Source: Spirochaetales bacterium
GTDB taxonomy: Bacteria > Spirochaetota > Spirochaetia > UBA9216
DNA length: 45,342 nucleotides
Reading direction: 5' to 3'
NCBI GenBank assembly: GCA_016342585.1
Contig: JAEINK010000040.1
Coordinates: 1-45,342, forward strand
Under the pieces are notes generated by a model. It was not told the DNA's origin. It saw only the letters and a list, made by a program, of their open reading frames with translations, and did no database searches. Both the position numbers and the translations under genes were made by a program. Below are positions 8,509-18,045 of this stretch, in pieces. The first letter of the stretch is position 1, and the number at the start of each line of letters is the position of its first letter.

Positions 8509-8799
8509 TTAAACTTCAACAATCCCGGTATGTTCAAAAGCAGCAAGCCCCAGAAGGGGAAACCGCTTTCGCAGTTCTTGTATCCGCTCCTTAATGATTT
8601 CCAGCTTCTCTTCATCGATATAAAGGATGAACATGATATTCTCTTCGGGCCAAACATCATTTCCCATGCACCAGCCGGAGTACCCCGCACCATCAACCTG
8701 CTTAAGCATAGTATAACAGGGTTTTCCATCCCGAAGCGGCATTATTTCCATGAGTGGTCGCTCTAAAGCCTGATTGGCAATGATTTCAAATTTGATCAT
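8509..8799 (-). CDS. PG0541-type RND transporter-associated protein (PII-like fold)
   Basis: This 96-residue cytoplasmic protein starts MIKFEIIANQALERPLMEIM and ends KRFPLLGLAAFEHTGIVEV. The size and the repeated beta-alpha-beta look fit the small PII/ferredoxin-like proteins (PG0541 family) encoded next to RND pump genes. Its start overlaps the RND stop as ATGA, and its GGAGG lies inside the last codons of the pump gene, so the two proteins are made in a coupled way. The role is unknown; a regulatory or metal-sensing partner of the pump is inferred from conserved neighbourhood. It shows a few Cys (residues 28 and 44) but no clear metal motif. Confidence 0.72.
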   Translation of the reverse strand: MIKFEIIANQALERPLMEIMPLRDGKPCYTMLKQVDGAGYSGWCMGNDVWPEENIMFILYIDEEKLEIIKERIQELRKRFPLLGLAAFEHTGIVEV

Positions 8800-11700
8800 T
8801 TTATAGTTTCCTCCATCGCTTTCACTGCTGATCCGGGCTCGTTCATATCCCCCGACTCCGGAGATTCGTTCTCCTCTTCCAGAAGAAGTTTTTCAGCAAC
8901 AAGCTCTTTTTTGTAAGCACGTCTGTGCATCATGAGATAGAGAACAGGAACAAGGAAGAGGGTGATAATTGTATTGGAGGTCAATCCTCCGATAACTGTA
9001 AGACCAATAGGCTGAACCATCTGAGTGTCCGCACCGCCAAAGAAGGCCATGGGAACCATGGCGAGGACGGTCGTCAGGGTGGTCATCAAAACAGGGCGTA
9101 GTCTGTTCGCCGCCGCTTCCTGACAGGCAAGGAAGGTATTAAACCCTCTCTTCCTGTGGAGGTTGATCGAATCAACCATGATGATTCCATTATTAACAAC
9201 CAGCCCCAGGAGCATGACAATTCCTATAAGGGAAGGCATACTTAAAGGTTCACCAATAATCATATAGATAGCCACCACTCCAATGAGGAGCATGGGGATC
9301 ATGATAAAGATAATGAAGGGAGATTTAAGGGATTCAAACTGGCTTACCATTACGGCAAAAACAAGGAGAGCTGCAAAGACAACAACAAGGATCATTCCGT
9401 CAACCGTATCGGCAATCATCTCCATCTGTCCACCGGTAGCAAAGCTTACCCCATCAGGGAGAACTATCTTTTCTTCGGCGAGCTTTTCGATTTCGGCCTG
9501 AACAAAATTCGCCTTGGCCCCGGGGGCAACATCACCCGAAAGGGTAATTGTTTTCACCCGGTCTTCCCGATAAATCGATACAGGACCGGTAGTCTTTTCG
9601 ACCTGGCCGAAACTGGAAAAGGGGATCTTCTGCCCGGTGTTACTCGTAAAAAAGAGTCTGTTGATATCAAAGTAGGAGTCTCTATCCTCCTCCCTTAACT
9701 GAAGAACTACATCATAGGTCTCCCCTGCCAGGGTATAAGTCGTAGCAGTGACACCCGCAATCTGGGATCGCATTTCATAGGCAATGGATTGGGTATTCAG
9801 CCCCAGATCATAGAGCCTCTGACGATCTAGGACGAGCATGAGTTCGGGCAGGGCATTGGACTGGCTGGAAGAGAACTCAAGAACATCGGGGATCTCGGAC
9901 TCTACCAGGGTTCTTAAGGTTTCACTGACCTCCACAACTTCAGACAGATCATTCCCCTGGATTTTAATGGAAACATCACTTGAACCTGTCATCATCCTGG
10001 CCTGATCGGTTGTTCCAAAACTAATCTCTGCCCCGGGGAACATATCAAAATAATTTCTGAAAACATCCCGGATATCGTTATCAGTCATAGTCCGGACCTT
10101 TGTTGCCGGGAGGGTGATCTCCAGGCTTCCCACATGGGAGCCCCCTGAAGTTCCAAGCCCGCCGCCGGAACCGGATGTAATAATCAGATTATCCCTATCG
10201 GATGCAGGTATCTTCTCCATGGCAATCGACTGCCACTGGAGCATTACTTCTTCGGTTACCCCCAGGGTTGTTCCTTCGGGCATGCTCACATTAAGGACAA
10301 TTGAGGTTTCCCCCGCATTGGGGATCAGTATCAGACCCAGCCGTGGTATCTGTATGGCAGCACCAACAAGGAGGGCCACAGAAAACAGGACAATAATAAA
10401 CTTATGACGCAGAGACCAGCCAACCATCTTTCGATAGGTATTGGTAAAGCCGTCCATGGATTTTTCAAGACCACGGTCCATACCGCGAAGAAGGCGATTT
10501 TTTATCGGCTTCTCTTCTCTGGTCGTTATGGGAAAAACCTTAGAGGCAAGCACCGGAACCAGAAGGATGGAAACCGCAAGAGACGCCAGCAAAGCGACTA
10601 CGATCGTGAAAGCCATATCCTCAAACATGATCCCGATGATACCCAGATCATTTTTGAAAATTAAAATGGGAAGGAAGACACAGATGGATGTGAGGATCGA
10701 ACCGGTAATGGCTCCGATAACCTCCTGAGTTCCGAGTTCCGCCGACGACGCCTGAAGAGCCCCTTTCTGTCTGTATCTGAATATATTTTCGATAACGACG
10801 ATCGATCCATCCACGATCATTCCTAAGGCAAGGATAAGACCGGTCAGGGTAATCATATTAAAGGTCTTCCCCGCAAGACTCATTCCACCAATAGTGATGA
10901 GAAGTGACACGGGGATCGATATGGCAACAATAAATGTTGTTTTTATCTGTCTTAAAAAGAGCAGGAGAACGATGATAGCAAAAAGAATTCCGACCAAAGC
11001 TGATGAGATGACCTGCTGCAGAACAGAATTAACCTGGATCGAATTATCTCTTAAAACGGAGATCTCTACATCACCCGGGAGAAAATCATTCAACTCAGCC
11101 ACAGCCTCTTTTATATCGGCCACAACCTCAACCATGTTGGAGTCGTCGGTCTTCTTTATGGATATCTGGATTCCATCCTGTCCGTTAATCTTAACGATAC
11201 TATCCTGATCCCTGGCCCCGAAAGAAACATCGGCGACATCCCGGAGGAGCACCTCGTACATCTGGGTCTGACTGATCGGCTTAACAGAAATAATAGTCTG
11301 TTCAAGTTCCGTAAGAGAGGATATCTCTCCGGAAGTCTGAATTATATAATTGATACCACTCTCTACGATTTCACCGGCTCCCAACTTCATATTCTGAGCG
11401 GCAAGCGCACCGGAAACCTGACTGATGGAAAGACCGAGGGCATCAAGCCTCTCCTGATAGAAATCTACCTGAACGATTTTATCCAAACCACCGGAGAGGG
11501 CTACCTCGGCAGCACCACCGATTCGTTCCAGCGTCGGCTGAATCTCATCCTCGGCCAGAGCGAGGAGCTCTTCAAGCCCCAGATCCCCCGTAAGTGCCAG
11601 GGTAATTACCGGCTGGGCATTTGGATCAAATTGGAAGATCATAGGATCTTCACTATCCTCCGGAAGGCCCCGTGTGGCCATGGCCAATTTATCCCGGACA

Positions 11701-12020
11701 TCCGCCGTGGCCGTATTCAAATCCGTATCAAAATCAAACATTATTATGATAAGACTCAACGACTCGCTTGAATAGGAGGAAAGTGAATCCAAACCACTTA
11801 AGTTAACGAGCTGTTCCTCGACCTTCTGGGTGATCGATTCCTCCACCTCGGTAGGCGATGCCATCGGATAGGTTGTAACAACAGCCATACCCGGCATTTT
11901 AATATCCGGGAGAAGATCGATTGCCAGCCGGCTGACCAGCATCCCCCCCGCTATGGAAAGCACGATGAAGACAATAATCATCGTCATCGGCTTGTTTAAT
12001 ATTCTTCTGGATAATGTCAT
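8796..12020 (-). CDS. RND efflux pump, inner-membrane subunit (AcrB/HAE1-like)
   Basis: This is a 1074-residue RND permease of normal family length. The first helix follows MTLSRRILNKPMTMIIVFIV. Large periplasmic loops sit between TM1/TM2 and TM7/TM8. The proton-relay helix TM4 carries the typical LTGLILALGMIVDGSIVVIE with an acidic residue, and the matching C-terminal half has LIGIVMLLGLVVNNGIIMVD. Conserved RPVLMTTLTTVLAMVPMAF follows. It works with the adaptor and TolC proteins encoded immediately upstream. Both junctions are 4-bp ATGA overlaps. The sequence looks like an HAE1 (organic compound) type and not the heavy-metal CusA type, but substrate class cannot be settled by eye. Confidence 0.95.
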   Translation of the reverse strand: MTLSRRILNKPMTMIIVFIVLSIAGGMLVSRLAIDLLPDIKMPGMAVVTTYPMASPTEVEESITQKVEEQLVNLSGLDSLSSYSSESLSLIIIMFDFDTDLNTATADVRDKLAMATRGLPEDSEDPMIFQFDPNAQPVITLALTGDLGLEELLALAEDEIQPTLERIGGAAEVALSGGLDKIVQVDFYQERLDALGLSISQVSGALAAQNMKLGAGEIVESGINYIIQTSGEISSLTELEQTIISVKPISQTQMYEVLLRDVADVSFGARDQDSIVKINGQDGIQISIKKTDDSNMVEVVADIKEAVAELNDFLPGDVEISVLRDNSIQVNSVLQQVISSALVGILFAIIVLLLFLRQIKTTFIVAISIPVSLLITIGGMSLAGKTFNMITLTGLILALGMIVDGSIVVIENIFRYRQKGALQASSAELGTQEVIGAITGSILTSICVFLPILIFKNDLGIIGIMFEDMAFTIVVALLASLAVSILLVPVLASKVFPITTREEKPIKNRLLRGMDRGLEKSMDGFTNTYRKMVGWSLRHKFIIVLFSVALLVGAAIQIPRLGLILIPNAGETSIVLNVSMPEGTTLGVTEEVMLQWQSIAMEKIPASDRDNLIITSGSGGGLGTSGGSHVGSLEITLPATKVRTMTDNDIRDVFRNYFDMFPGAEISFGTTDQARMMTGSSDVSIKIQGNDLSEVVEVSETLRTLVESEIPDVLEFSSSQSNALPELMLVLDRQRLYDLGLNTQSIAYEMRSQIAGVTATTYTLAGETYDVVLQLREEDRDSYFDINRLFFTSNTGQKIPFSSFGQVEKTTGPVSIYREDRVKTITLSGDVAPGAKANFVQAEIEKLAEEKIVLPDGVSFATGGQMEMIADTVDGMILVVVFAALLVFAVMVSQFESLKSPFIIFIMIPMLLIGVVAIYMIIGEPLSMPSLIGIVMLLGLVVNNGIIMVDSINLHRKRGFNTFLACQEAAANRLRPVLMTTLTTVLAMVPMAFFGGADTQMVQPIGLTVIGGLTSNTIITLFLVPVLYLMMHRRAYKKELVAEKLLLEEENESPESGDMNEPGSAVKAMEETIK

Positions 12021-13021
12021 GAACGATTCCCCGCTGAATCACCGGAAGCAAGAGCATCTGCAGGAGCATCACTCCCTTTCAGAATAGAGAGGTCTTGAAG
12101 AACCTTGATTTTTGCCCCGTCGGAAAGGAGACTGGCTCCTTCGGTGATAACCTGATCTCCTTCGGATAAGCCTTCAATAATCTCGATAAGGCCCGCACTT
12201 TCAAGCCCCAGTTTAACAAGGACCTTTTCTGAAACATCTCCGGTAACCCGGTATACATAGGTCTCGTTGTTTCTTCTGATAAGTGCCTTTTCGGGAATAA
12301 CAAGAGCATTCTCTTCGGTTGACGTAATAAGCCGGACACCCACAAACATACCCGCCTTCACCGGGGAACGCCCGGTTATTGTGAGTTCAATTTCGAGGGT
12401 CCTGCTCACAGGGTTTACAATAGGAGAAATACCGGTAATCCTTGCTGAAAACTCCTCCGCGGGAGCCGCTGTTGTGGAAATCATTGCTTCCTGGCCGTTC
12501 TCGACCATGTACAGGAACCTTTCAGGAACCTGGGTTGTTATGATCAACCGATCGATTTTACCAATAGTGATAAGCGGCATCTGCTGAGCAACCGTAGATC
12601 CGGGATCTGCATTTACAGCTGTGACAGTTCCACTGATGGGCGCTTTAACAGGACTTTCCGCATAATTCATACCAGGTCTTGAGGGGTCCACTGTCCCGAC
12701 AATCTGATCCTTTCTTACGGTGGAACCGGGTTTTACATTTAAAGTCAGTAATTTTCCGGCAGCATCGGGAAAAACGTCAACCGAAACCGATGCTTCAACA
12801 TCTCCGGAAAGATCTATATAAGAAGAAAGTTCCTGTTCTGAAACCATGGCGGCTCTTACATTATAGCTTTTCTCTACAACCGGAGCGTCAGTACCAGCCG
12901 GTCCTTTTCCTGCGGCGGCTTCATCTGAACCGGACCGCCCCGGAGGGAAGTTGCCGCAGGAACTTATTGCAAGTGAAAGGACAACAAGCCCTGTGAAGGT
13001 AAGTTTTGTAGTTTTGGTCAT
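12017..13021 (-). CDS. RND efflux periplasmic adaptor lipoprotein (MFP/HlyD family)
   Basis: This 334-residue membrane-fusion protein has a lipoprotein signal ending in LAISSCG (Cys22). A barrel-sandwich (lipoyl-like) half-motif reads DAAGKLLTLNVKPGSTVRKD, with its partner VKAPISGTVTAVNADPGSTV. The alpha-hairpin between them is unusually short. Beta-barrel and membrane-proximal domains follow (VIPEKALIRRNNETYVYRV, ITEGASLLSDGAKIKVL). It bridges the inner-membrane pump and TolC protein of the same unit. AAGGAG precedes the ATG. The degenerate hairpin is typical of short adaptors in spirochaetes and bacteroidetes. Confidence 0.93.
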   Translation of the reverse strand: MTKTTKLTFTGLVVLSLAISSCGNFPPGRSGSDEAAAGKGPAGTDAPVVEKSYNVRAAMVSEQELSSYIDLSGDVEASVSVDVFPDAAGKLLTLNVKPGSTVRKDQIVGTVDPSRPGMNYAESPVKAPISGTVTAVNADPGSTVAQQMPLITIGKIDRLIITTQVPERFLYMVENGQEAMISTTAAPAEEFSARITGISPIVNPVSRTLEIELTITGRSPVKAGMFVGVRLITSTEENALVIPEKALIRRNNETYVYRVTGDVSEKVLVKLGLESAGLIEIIEGLSEGDQVITEGASLLSDGAKIKVLQDLSILKGSDAPADALASGDSAGNRS

Positions 13022-13034
13022 TCTAATATTCTCC

Positions 13035-14432
13035 TTAGTTTAGTGACCTGTTAAGGGCCGCTTCCAGATCCAGAAGGTTGGATATATATGTGTATTTTTC
13101 AGAAAGGAGATCACTCTCAGCTTGAAGAAGATCATTTTCCGCAGTTTCAAGATCAATCAGAGTAAGGCCTCCATTGTTATAAGCCTCCTGACTCATCTCA
13201 TAACTCTGGCGATTTATTCCCACCGCATCCTCTTTGACAGCAAGATTCTCCCGGCTGGTATTAAGATTCATAACGAGAGACCGTATCTGCATCTCCGTTC
13301 CCAGAACGGCGAGTTCACGCTGGTAGGCCAGCTGCTCCAGCTGCTCCTCAGCCTCTTTCAGTTTATTGTCTGTTCCTGAATGGGGAAGCCAGTCATCCAC
13401 CGGCATGGAGAATGTAATAGAAAGAGAACCATTATCTCCGGAAAAATTGTCCTCACCCCAATTATCAAAATCAAAGGGATCAGCCTGATAGGGGCTGTAG
13501 GACCAGGATAAAATCAAGGCAGGAAGTCTTGATTGATTGAATGTGGCATTCTTTCCGTTTTCAAGCATCTGCCTGGAGATTTCCAGCTGCTTTAAATCCA
13601 GGCTGTCACCCAGGTATTTATTAACAAGCATATCAGCATCCCAGGTCGCGGGAGAGGCTTCTACCTCACCATCCAGTGTCAGGGGCTGATCGAGGTCCAA
13701 TCCAAGTTCCATCCGGAAACTCATGAGCATCAGCTCATATGAGTTTTCCAGGCTTGTCAGGGTGGGCCCCATGGAGGCAAGGCCAGCTTCCGTGTTCAGG
13801 AGATCCAATTGAGTTATATAGCCGTAATTGTACATCTCTTCCATATTCACAAGGCGGCTTTCCATGGTTTTGATATTCTTCTTTAGCAGGTTGATCTGTT
13901 CCTGCATGAGGAGAATACCGTAAAAATTCTTCTTTATACTCTGTTCTGTCGTGTTCTCTGCTGACTCAAGACCAAGAAGGGCATTCTCATAATTCAGAGC
14001 CAGGGCTGTAATCCCATTCCCTATGGCAGGGGAAAGCGCCATCTGAGCGGACAGGTTTCCGACCAGAGTCCAGGGACTCATCTCCTGACTATCATAAGAG
14101 TACACGGAGACCTGATCAAAGACAGGCAATCTTGTAGTAGCGGATAGACCAGAAGAAGCCCCCTCGGGTGAAATGACCATTCCTGCGGGGGTTGTCATCG
14201 CCGAATTACTTCGACTTAAAATCGCACTGGCCGAGACATCCGGAATGAAAACATTCCAGGCATCATCCTTGGCTCTGGCGGAGGTTCCAACCTTGGACTC
14301 CTGAACCCGGATATTAAAGTTATTGGACAAACCCAGTTCTACAGCCTTATCGACAGTGAGATTCATGGGTTCGGCTCCCAGGGGGAGAAAAACAACCATT
14401 ATTATTAGAATTAAGATCCAATTCTTTTTCAT
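13035..14432 (-). CDS. TolC-family outer-membrane efflux protein
   Basis: This 465-residue exported protein has a clear N-terminal signal (MKKNWILILIIMVVFLPLGA). It then has the two-fold repeat of long amphipathic helices and short strands seen in TolC proteins. LTVDKAVELGLSNNFNIRVQ marks the first repeat, and SYEMSQEAYNNGGLTLIDLE the second coiled-coil half. It is the first gene of the minus-strand unit running down to 4407. Its ATG is preceded by GAAGGAG with 7 nt spacing. No convincing -35/-10 pair was found in the upstream 380 bp. Confidence 0.93.
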   Translation of the reverse strand: MKKNWILILIIMVVFLPLGAEPMNLTVDKAVELGLSNNFNIRVQESKVGTSARAKDDAWNVFIPDVSASAILSRSNSAMTTPAGMVISPEGASSGLSATTRLPVFDQVSVYSYDSQEMSPWTLVGNLSAQMALSPAIGNGITALALNYENALLGLESAENTTEQSIKKNFYGILLMQEQINLLKKNIKTMESRLVNMEEMYNYGYITQLDLLNTEAGLASMGPTLTSLENSYELMLMSFRMELGLDLDQPLTLDGEVEASPATWDADMLVNKYLGDSLDLKQLEISRQMLENGKNATFNQSRLPALILSWSYSPYQADPFDFDNWGEDNFSGDNGSLSITFSMPVDDWLPHSGTDNKLKEAEEQLEQLAYQRELAVLGTEMQIRSLVMNLNTSRENLAVKEDAVGINRQSYEMSQEAYNNGGLTLIDLETAENDLLQAESDLLSEKYTYISNLLDLEAALNRSLN

Positions 14433-14816
14433 TACGAACTCCTTCGTATATTAAGTTCTTATTCGATATTAAGAGGATAATGATTTTAAAGTTACGGGAA
14501 CATAAAAAGGGGATAAAGCAAATCTTAACTTTTTGTTTTCATTTTGGAGAAAATACATACAGACGCTCCAATCTCACAGAAAAGGAGCGCTTCTATCAGT
14601 CTGAAAACGAATGGAGAACCTCTGGTTTCCGGATATTCGCCCCCCTGATGTTGCCACTCTCAATGCTCCCTCCAGAATGCATAACCTTGATGACTCCGCC
14701 AGTCTTTATGATAAATTTAACCAATGGGTTCTTAACCGCAAAATCTACTGCTGACATTAAAAAATCATCGATAATGATTTGATCTTGATACCAAATAGGA
14801 ATACCCTTTATTCAGG
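14433..14816. other. Intergenic region upstream of the efflux unit; no convincing gene
   Basis: This 384-bp stretch separates the divergent TolC gene and 14817 gene, so it should hold both promoters. A short minus-strand frame at 14596-14757 would give a 53-residue peptide starting MSAVDFAVKNPLVKFIIKTG, with protein-like composition but no ribosome-binding site. A plus-strand 100-residue frame at 14480-14782 has poor composition. A 7-bp dyad (AAATCAT/ATGATTT, spacer 5) lies at about 14761-14779. Nothing else is recognised. Confidence 0.5.
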
Positions 14817-15128
14817 ATGAAATACTGGTTTGCCGAAGGAAAAGTAAATGTCAGCTCGACACGGGGAGACAAAGGAGGTTTTCTGGTTATTTATGAAGAC
14901 ACCGCGAAGATTTCGACCTATGACTCGGTAGGTCATGATGATCTGCTGGAAGAGCTCGCCTCACGATACCGGCTTGATAAAATGGAAGTACTTAACAACG
15001 GAATCAGGCTGTTCTTTGCCTATTCGGGAGAAGGTGTTCTTATCTCGGGAGTTCGGGAGATTGACAACGCGAGGATCGCTGAAAACCCTGCAGGATACGC
15101 AAAGATTATAAGAAAAGTGCTGTATTAA
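14817..15128 (+). CDS. Hypothetical 103-residue cytoplasmic protein
   Basis: This is a compact, charged 103-residue protein without signal peptide or membrane segment (MKYWFAEGKVNVSSTRGDKG at the start, YAKIIRKVLY at the end). It has alternating strands and one predicted helix around DLLEELASRYRL. The composition looks like real coding sequence. The ribosome-binding site is weak (CAGG about 3 nt before ATG). No family was recognised. It stands alone between the divergent efflux unit and the FG-GAP lipoprotein gene. Confidence 0.6.
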   Translation: MKYWFAEGKVNVSSTRGDKGGFLVIYEDTAKISTYDSVGHDDLLEELASRYRLDKMEVLNNGIRLFFAYSGEGVLISGVREIDNARIAENPAGYAKIIRKVLY

Positions 15129-15316
15129 AAATCCTGGCCCTATCTCTACCTATAATGCCCCCCAATAAAATTACATTAATTTTATATTATCCTTAAAAAA
15201 TCAATAAAATACGTTCCGAATTATAATCCCGAACGCAGGGACTTCGAATCAGTAGTATTCTCTTTTGGTAATGAAAATTTATAGTTAGCTCATAATTGTC
15301 TGCTGTGGAGAAAAAC

Positions 15317-17962
15317 ATGAATCCAAATTTTAGAATGAATCCTGCAATCTTTTTATTAGGAATATTGATCTTTGCCATACCATTTTTTACAAGCTGTCCG
15401 GGGGCATCGCCCACCGGCACCACGGATCCTGAGGGTACTGAAAACGAGATCGAAGCAGGGGGAACAAATGTAGAGATTCTCCGAAACCTGGGAATGGAAC
15501 CAGATACCTCACCTGCCAAAAACGGCAATGGAGAGGAAGTCTCCGGTACCATGAATCCTATGGGGGGAACCATCACGACTCTGAGTAATATCTATGAATT
15601 AGCCTCTGTCGGTGCGACTCTCGACGGCATGGGCCCCTACTCTTTAAGCGAACACAATGGACAATCTGGTTCCGGCCTCTCTGTTGTCTCCGGCTTCAGC
15701 AGCGACCAAGCCTGGATGAACTATCCAAAAAAGAGCCTTGCAGTCGATATTAACAACGACGGAAAAGATAATGTCATTACCGCCGTATTTAATGGACCGG
15801 GGAAAGGAATCTACTTCATGATTCAGCAAGCCGACGGTAGTTTTGTAAAAACCTATCTGAAAGACAACCAGGGTACAAATATTGAAACTATTGATTGGAT
15901 GGAAAACTTCGGTGCTGATACTTCAAAGCCTGCCGAATCTTTTCAATTACGGGATTTCACTACCGGTGACTTTGACGGGGATTATGACTCCGAGTTTGTT
16001 GTCTCCTGCCTGAATCACGTCATTATCTTCGACCATGAATTTAAAATGATAGGTACTCTGACACTCCCTGTAGAGACTCCCTATGTTCGTGTGGAAGCAG
16101 GTGACCTGAATAATGACCACTATGATGATCTGGTTGTGGTAAACGGTTCCATACGTATATGGAATACTAACAGCCCGGGATACCTTCATATTTTAGAAGG
16201 AAGTTCATCAGGACTCGATGTCACAGGAGAAGACGGTGATATAACAAATTTCTCGGAACTGAGTCATGTAATGGATACGACTCAAAACGATGTTCAACTA
16301 TCCTCGGCAGAAATTGTCATATTCAACCCGAATTATGATGATGACGAAACCGATTACATGGGGATCGCTCTTGCCGGTATTGATTCCAACTGGGGAAGCG
16401 CCGACAGGTACTGGCCCGGAAACTTCCTAAATGTTTCTTCCACCGGAACGCTGGCAATGAAGTTAAGATATATCGATCCCTACAATGAAGCCTCAGGAAA
16501 CTTCCAGTATGTAACCCCTGTTCCCGATGTTGCGACAGGAATTGTCGAATATGTATCCGGCCGATTTTCCCCGCGAAGTTATCTGATTCCCCGGCTGGTG
16601 GCGGGTCATTTCGATCCGAACAGGGATATGGTCAATGTCATGGACCTGATGTACTTCATCAATGAAAGCGATGAATGGGAGGTCTTTGATCAGTTTGTAA
16701 ACACCTCGAGTTCCACCGGCATCTCCGGGTCCTATGATAAAATGGTTTTTGATGTGGCCGTAGCCGGGGATATCACCGGAAATGGTTTTGATGAATTGAT
16801 CTACAGCGAATGGCCCAACTTACCCCAGGAGGGTGATTGGAACACTGCCGTCATGAATAAAATCGTGGTTTGGGGAGTGGATGCTACCTCTAATACCTAT
16901 GAAATCCTAGAAACAAAAATATGCAACTCTATGGATGAGTACCCCACACTGGCCCTGGCCAACGTAGATGATGATGCCCTTGTTATTGAATACCTGGGAC
17001 ATGAACTCAATTATTCGGCCCCGAAAATCCTGGCTGTCCTGGCCTCAGCCCCCTACTACGCCGATCTGGGGGATGATATGGATATAAGCAACAGCGGAAC
17101 CAGTTATTCCATATCAAACTCGGAAGGAAGTGGAAGCGAGGTTGACTGGGGGTTTCATGTCAACGCTTCGATCGGATTTGAGATTGAGGATCCAACAGGC
17201 GCCTTCGGTGGAGGCCTGAATGTAGAAGTAACTAACTCCTTTGACTGGAGCTGGGGTCAGATGTACACACAATCAACCACATTGACCCATACTGTGGATG
17301 CTGGATACGACCAGGTTATTTTCGTGGGAGTTCCTATGGACACTTATTATTATAAAGTTATTTCTTCCGGAAGATATGTCTTTATTAACGATCCCGATTA
17401 TGAGAGTGATGAAAAAATAATTACCATCAATATCCCCAGGGAAGTTATGGAAAGTTGTGTTGAGCTAAATGCCTATAACAGTATGGTCCCGGATGAGTGC
17501 AAGATTCCCGAGGAGATGATAAAGCACACCATTGGAGATCCCTTCTCCTATTACGATGAAGATGACAAGGCTGGTTTTGTAGCCGAAGCCACTGCCCTCA
17601 GCCAGGAGTGGATGTTTTCCACAGCAACGACGGGTGTTTTTCAGGGGTCAGGAACAGTAGAAATTTCAACTGAAAAGACAGTCGATTCAATATCCACATT
17701 CAACTATGATCTTGGAATAGATGTTCAAGCGACAGGAAAAGCCGGGTATGTGGTTGCCGGGTACGGAGCGGGAGCTCACGTAGGGTATGGCTACACCCAT
17801 GAAGTATCCAATGGAATCGGCGTCGGGGGAGTCGTCGGCTCAATCGCCGATTTGGGGATCTGGACTGAAAACAATTTTCAATGGGGAATCATGATGATAC
17901 CACAATCCTTCGAAGACCAAAAATATAACCTTATTACCTACTGGATTGAAGATAATACCTGA
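15317..17962 (+). CDS. Large FG-GAP/VCBS-repeat lipoprotein
   Basis: This 881-residue surface lipoprotein starts at the ATG at 15317, chosen because GGAG sits 6 nt upstream; an earlier ATG at 15296 has no such signal. The signal peptide ends in IPFFTSC (lipobox Cys at about residue 26). A beta-propeller region carries calcium-type FG-GAP/VCBS loops such as DINNDGKDNVI, GDFDGDYDSEF, GDLNNDHYDDLVVV and GDITGNGFDEL. The last third (from about residue 590) lacks these loops. It is made of Ser/Thr/Gly-rich alternating strands (SWGQMYTQSTTLTHTVDAGY; GYVVAGYGAGAHVGYGY) that could form a beta-sandwich or pore-like domain. Integrin-like propellers often bind ligands or matrix. The function here is unknown. 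An intrinsic terminator follows. Confidence 0.87.
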   Translation: MNPNFRMNPAIFLLGILIFAIPFFTSCPGASPTGTTDPEGTENEIEAGGTNVEILRNLGMEPDTSPAKNGNGEEVSGTMNPMGGTITTLSNIYELASVGATLDGMGPYSLSEHNGQSGSGLSVVSGFSSDQAWMNYPKKSLAVDINNDGKDNVITAVFNGPGKGIYFMIQQADGSFVKTYLKDNQGTNIETIDWMENFGADTSKPAESFQLRDFTTGDFDGDYDSEFVVSCLNHVIIFDHEFKMIGTLTLPVETPYVRVEAGDLNNDHYDDLVVVNGSIRIWNTNSPGYLHILEGSSSGLDVTGEDGDITNFSELSHVMDTTQNDVQLSSAEIVIFNPNYDDDETDYMGIALAGIDSNWGSADRYWPGNFLNVSSTGTLAMKLRYIDPYNEASGNFQYVTPVPDVATGIVEYVSGRFSPRSYLIPRLVAGHFDPNRDMVNVMDLMYFINESDEWEVFDQFVNTSSSTGISGSYDKMVFDVAVAGDITGNGFDELIYSEWPNLPQEGDWNTAVMNKIVVWGVDATSNTYEILETKICNSMDEYPTLALANVDDDALVIEYLGHELNYSAPKILAVLASAPYYADLGDDMDISNSGTSYSISNSEGSGSEVDWGFHVNASIGFEIEDPTGAFGGGLNVEVTNSFDWSWGQMYTQSTTLTHTVDAGYDQVIFVGVPMDTYYYKVISSGRYVFINDPDYESDEKIITINIPREVMESCVELNAYNSMVPDECKIPEEMIKHTIGDPFSYYDEDDKAGFVAEATALSQEWMFSTATTGVFQGSGTVEISTEKTVDSISTFNYDLGIDVQATGKAGYVVAGYGAGAHVGYGYTHEVSNGIGVGGVVGSIADLGIWTENNFQWGIMMIPQSFEDQKYNLITYWIEDNT

Positions 17963-17995
17963 GGATTAACATAATTACTTCAAATGCTTAATGTC

Positions 17996-18028
17996 AAATC
18001 CCCTTCGAATACGAAAAGGGGATTTTTA
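17996..18028. terminator. Bidirectional intrinsic terminator
   Basis: A hairpin with arms AAATCCCCTT and AAGGGGATTT is followed by a T-run on the plus strand and mirrored by an A-run upstream. It lies between the convergent FG-GAP lipoprotein gene and AraC-type gene and can serve both. Confidence 0.85.
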
Positions 18029-18045
18029 TCAGAGACTTTCTGAAA

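Noticed and set aside
14480..14782. Plus-strand 100-residue reading frame
   Set aside because: Low-quality composition, no ribosome-binding site, and it covers the divergent promoter region of the efflux unit.
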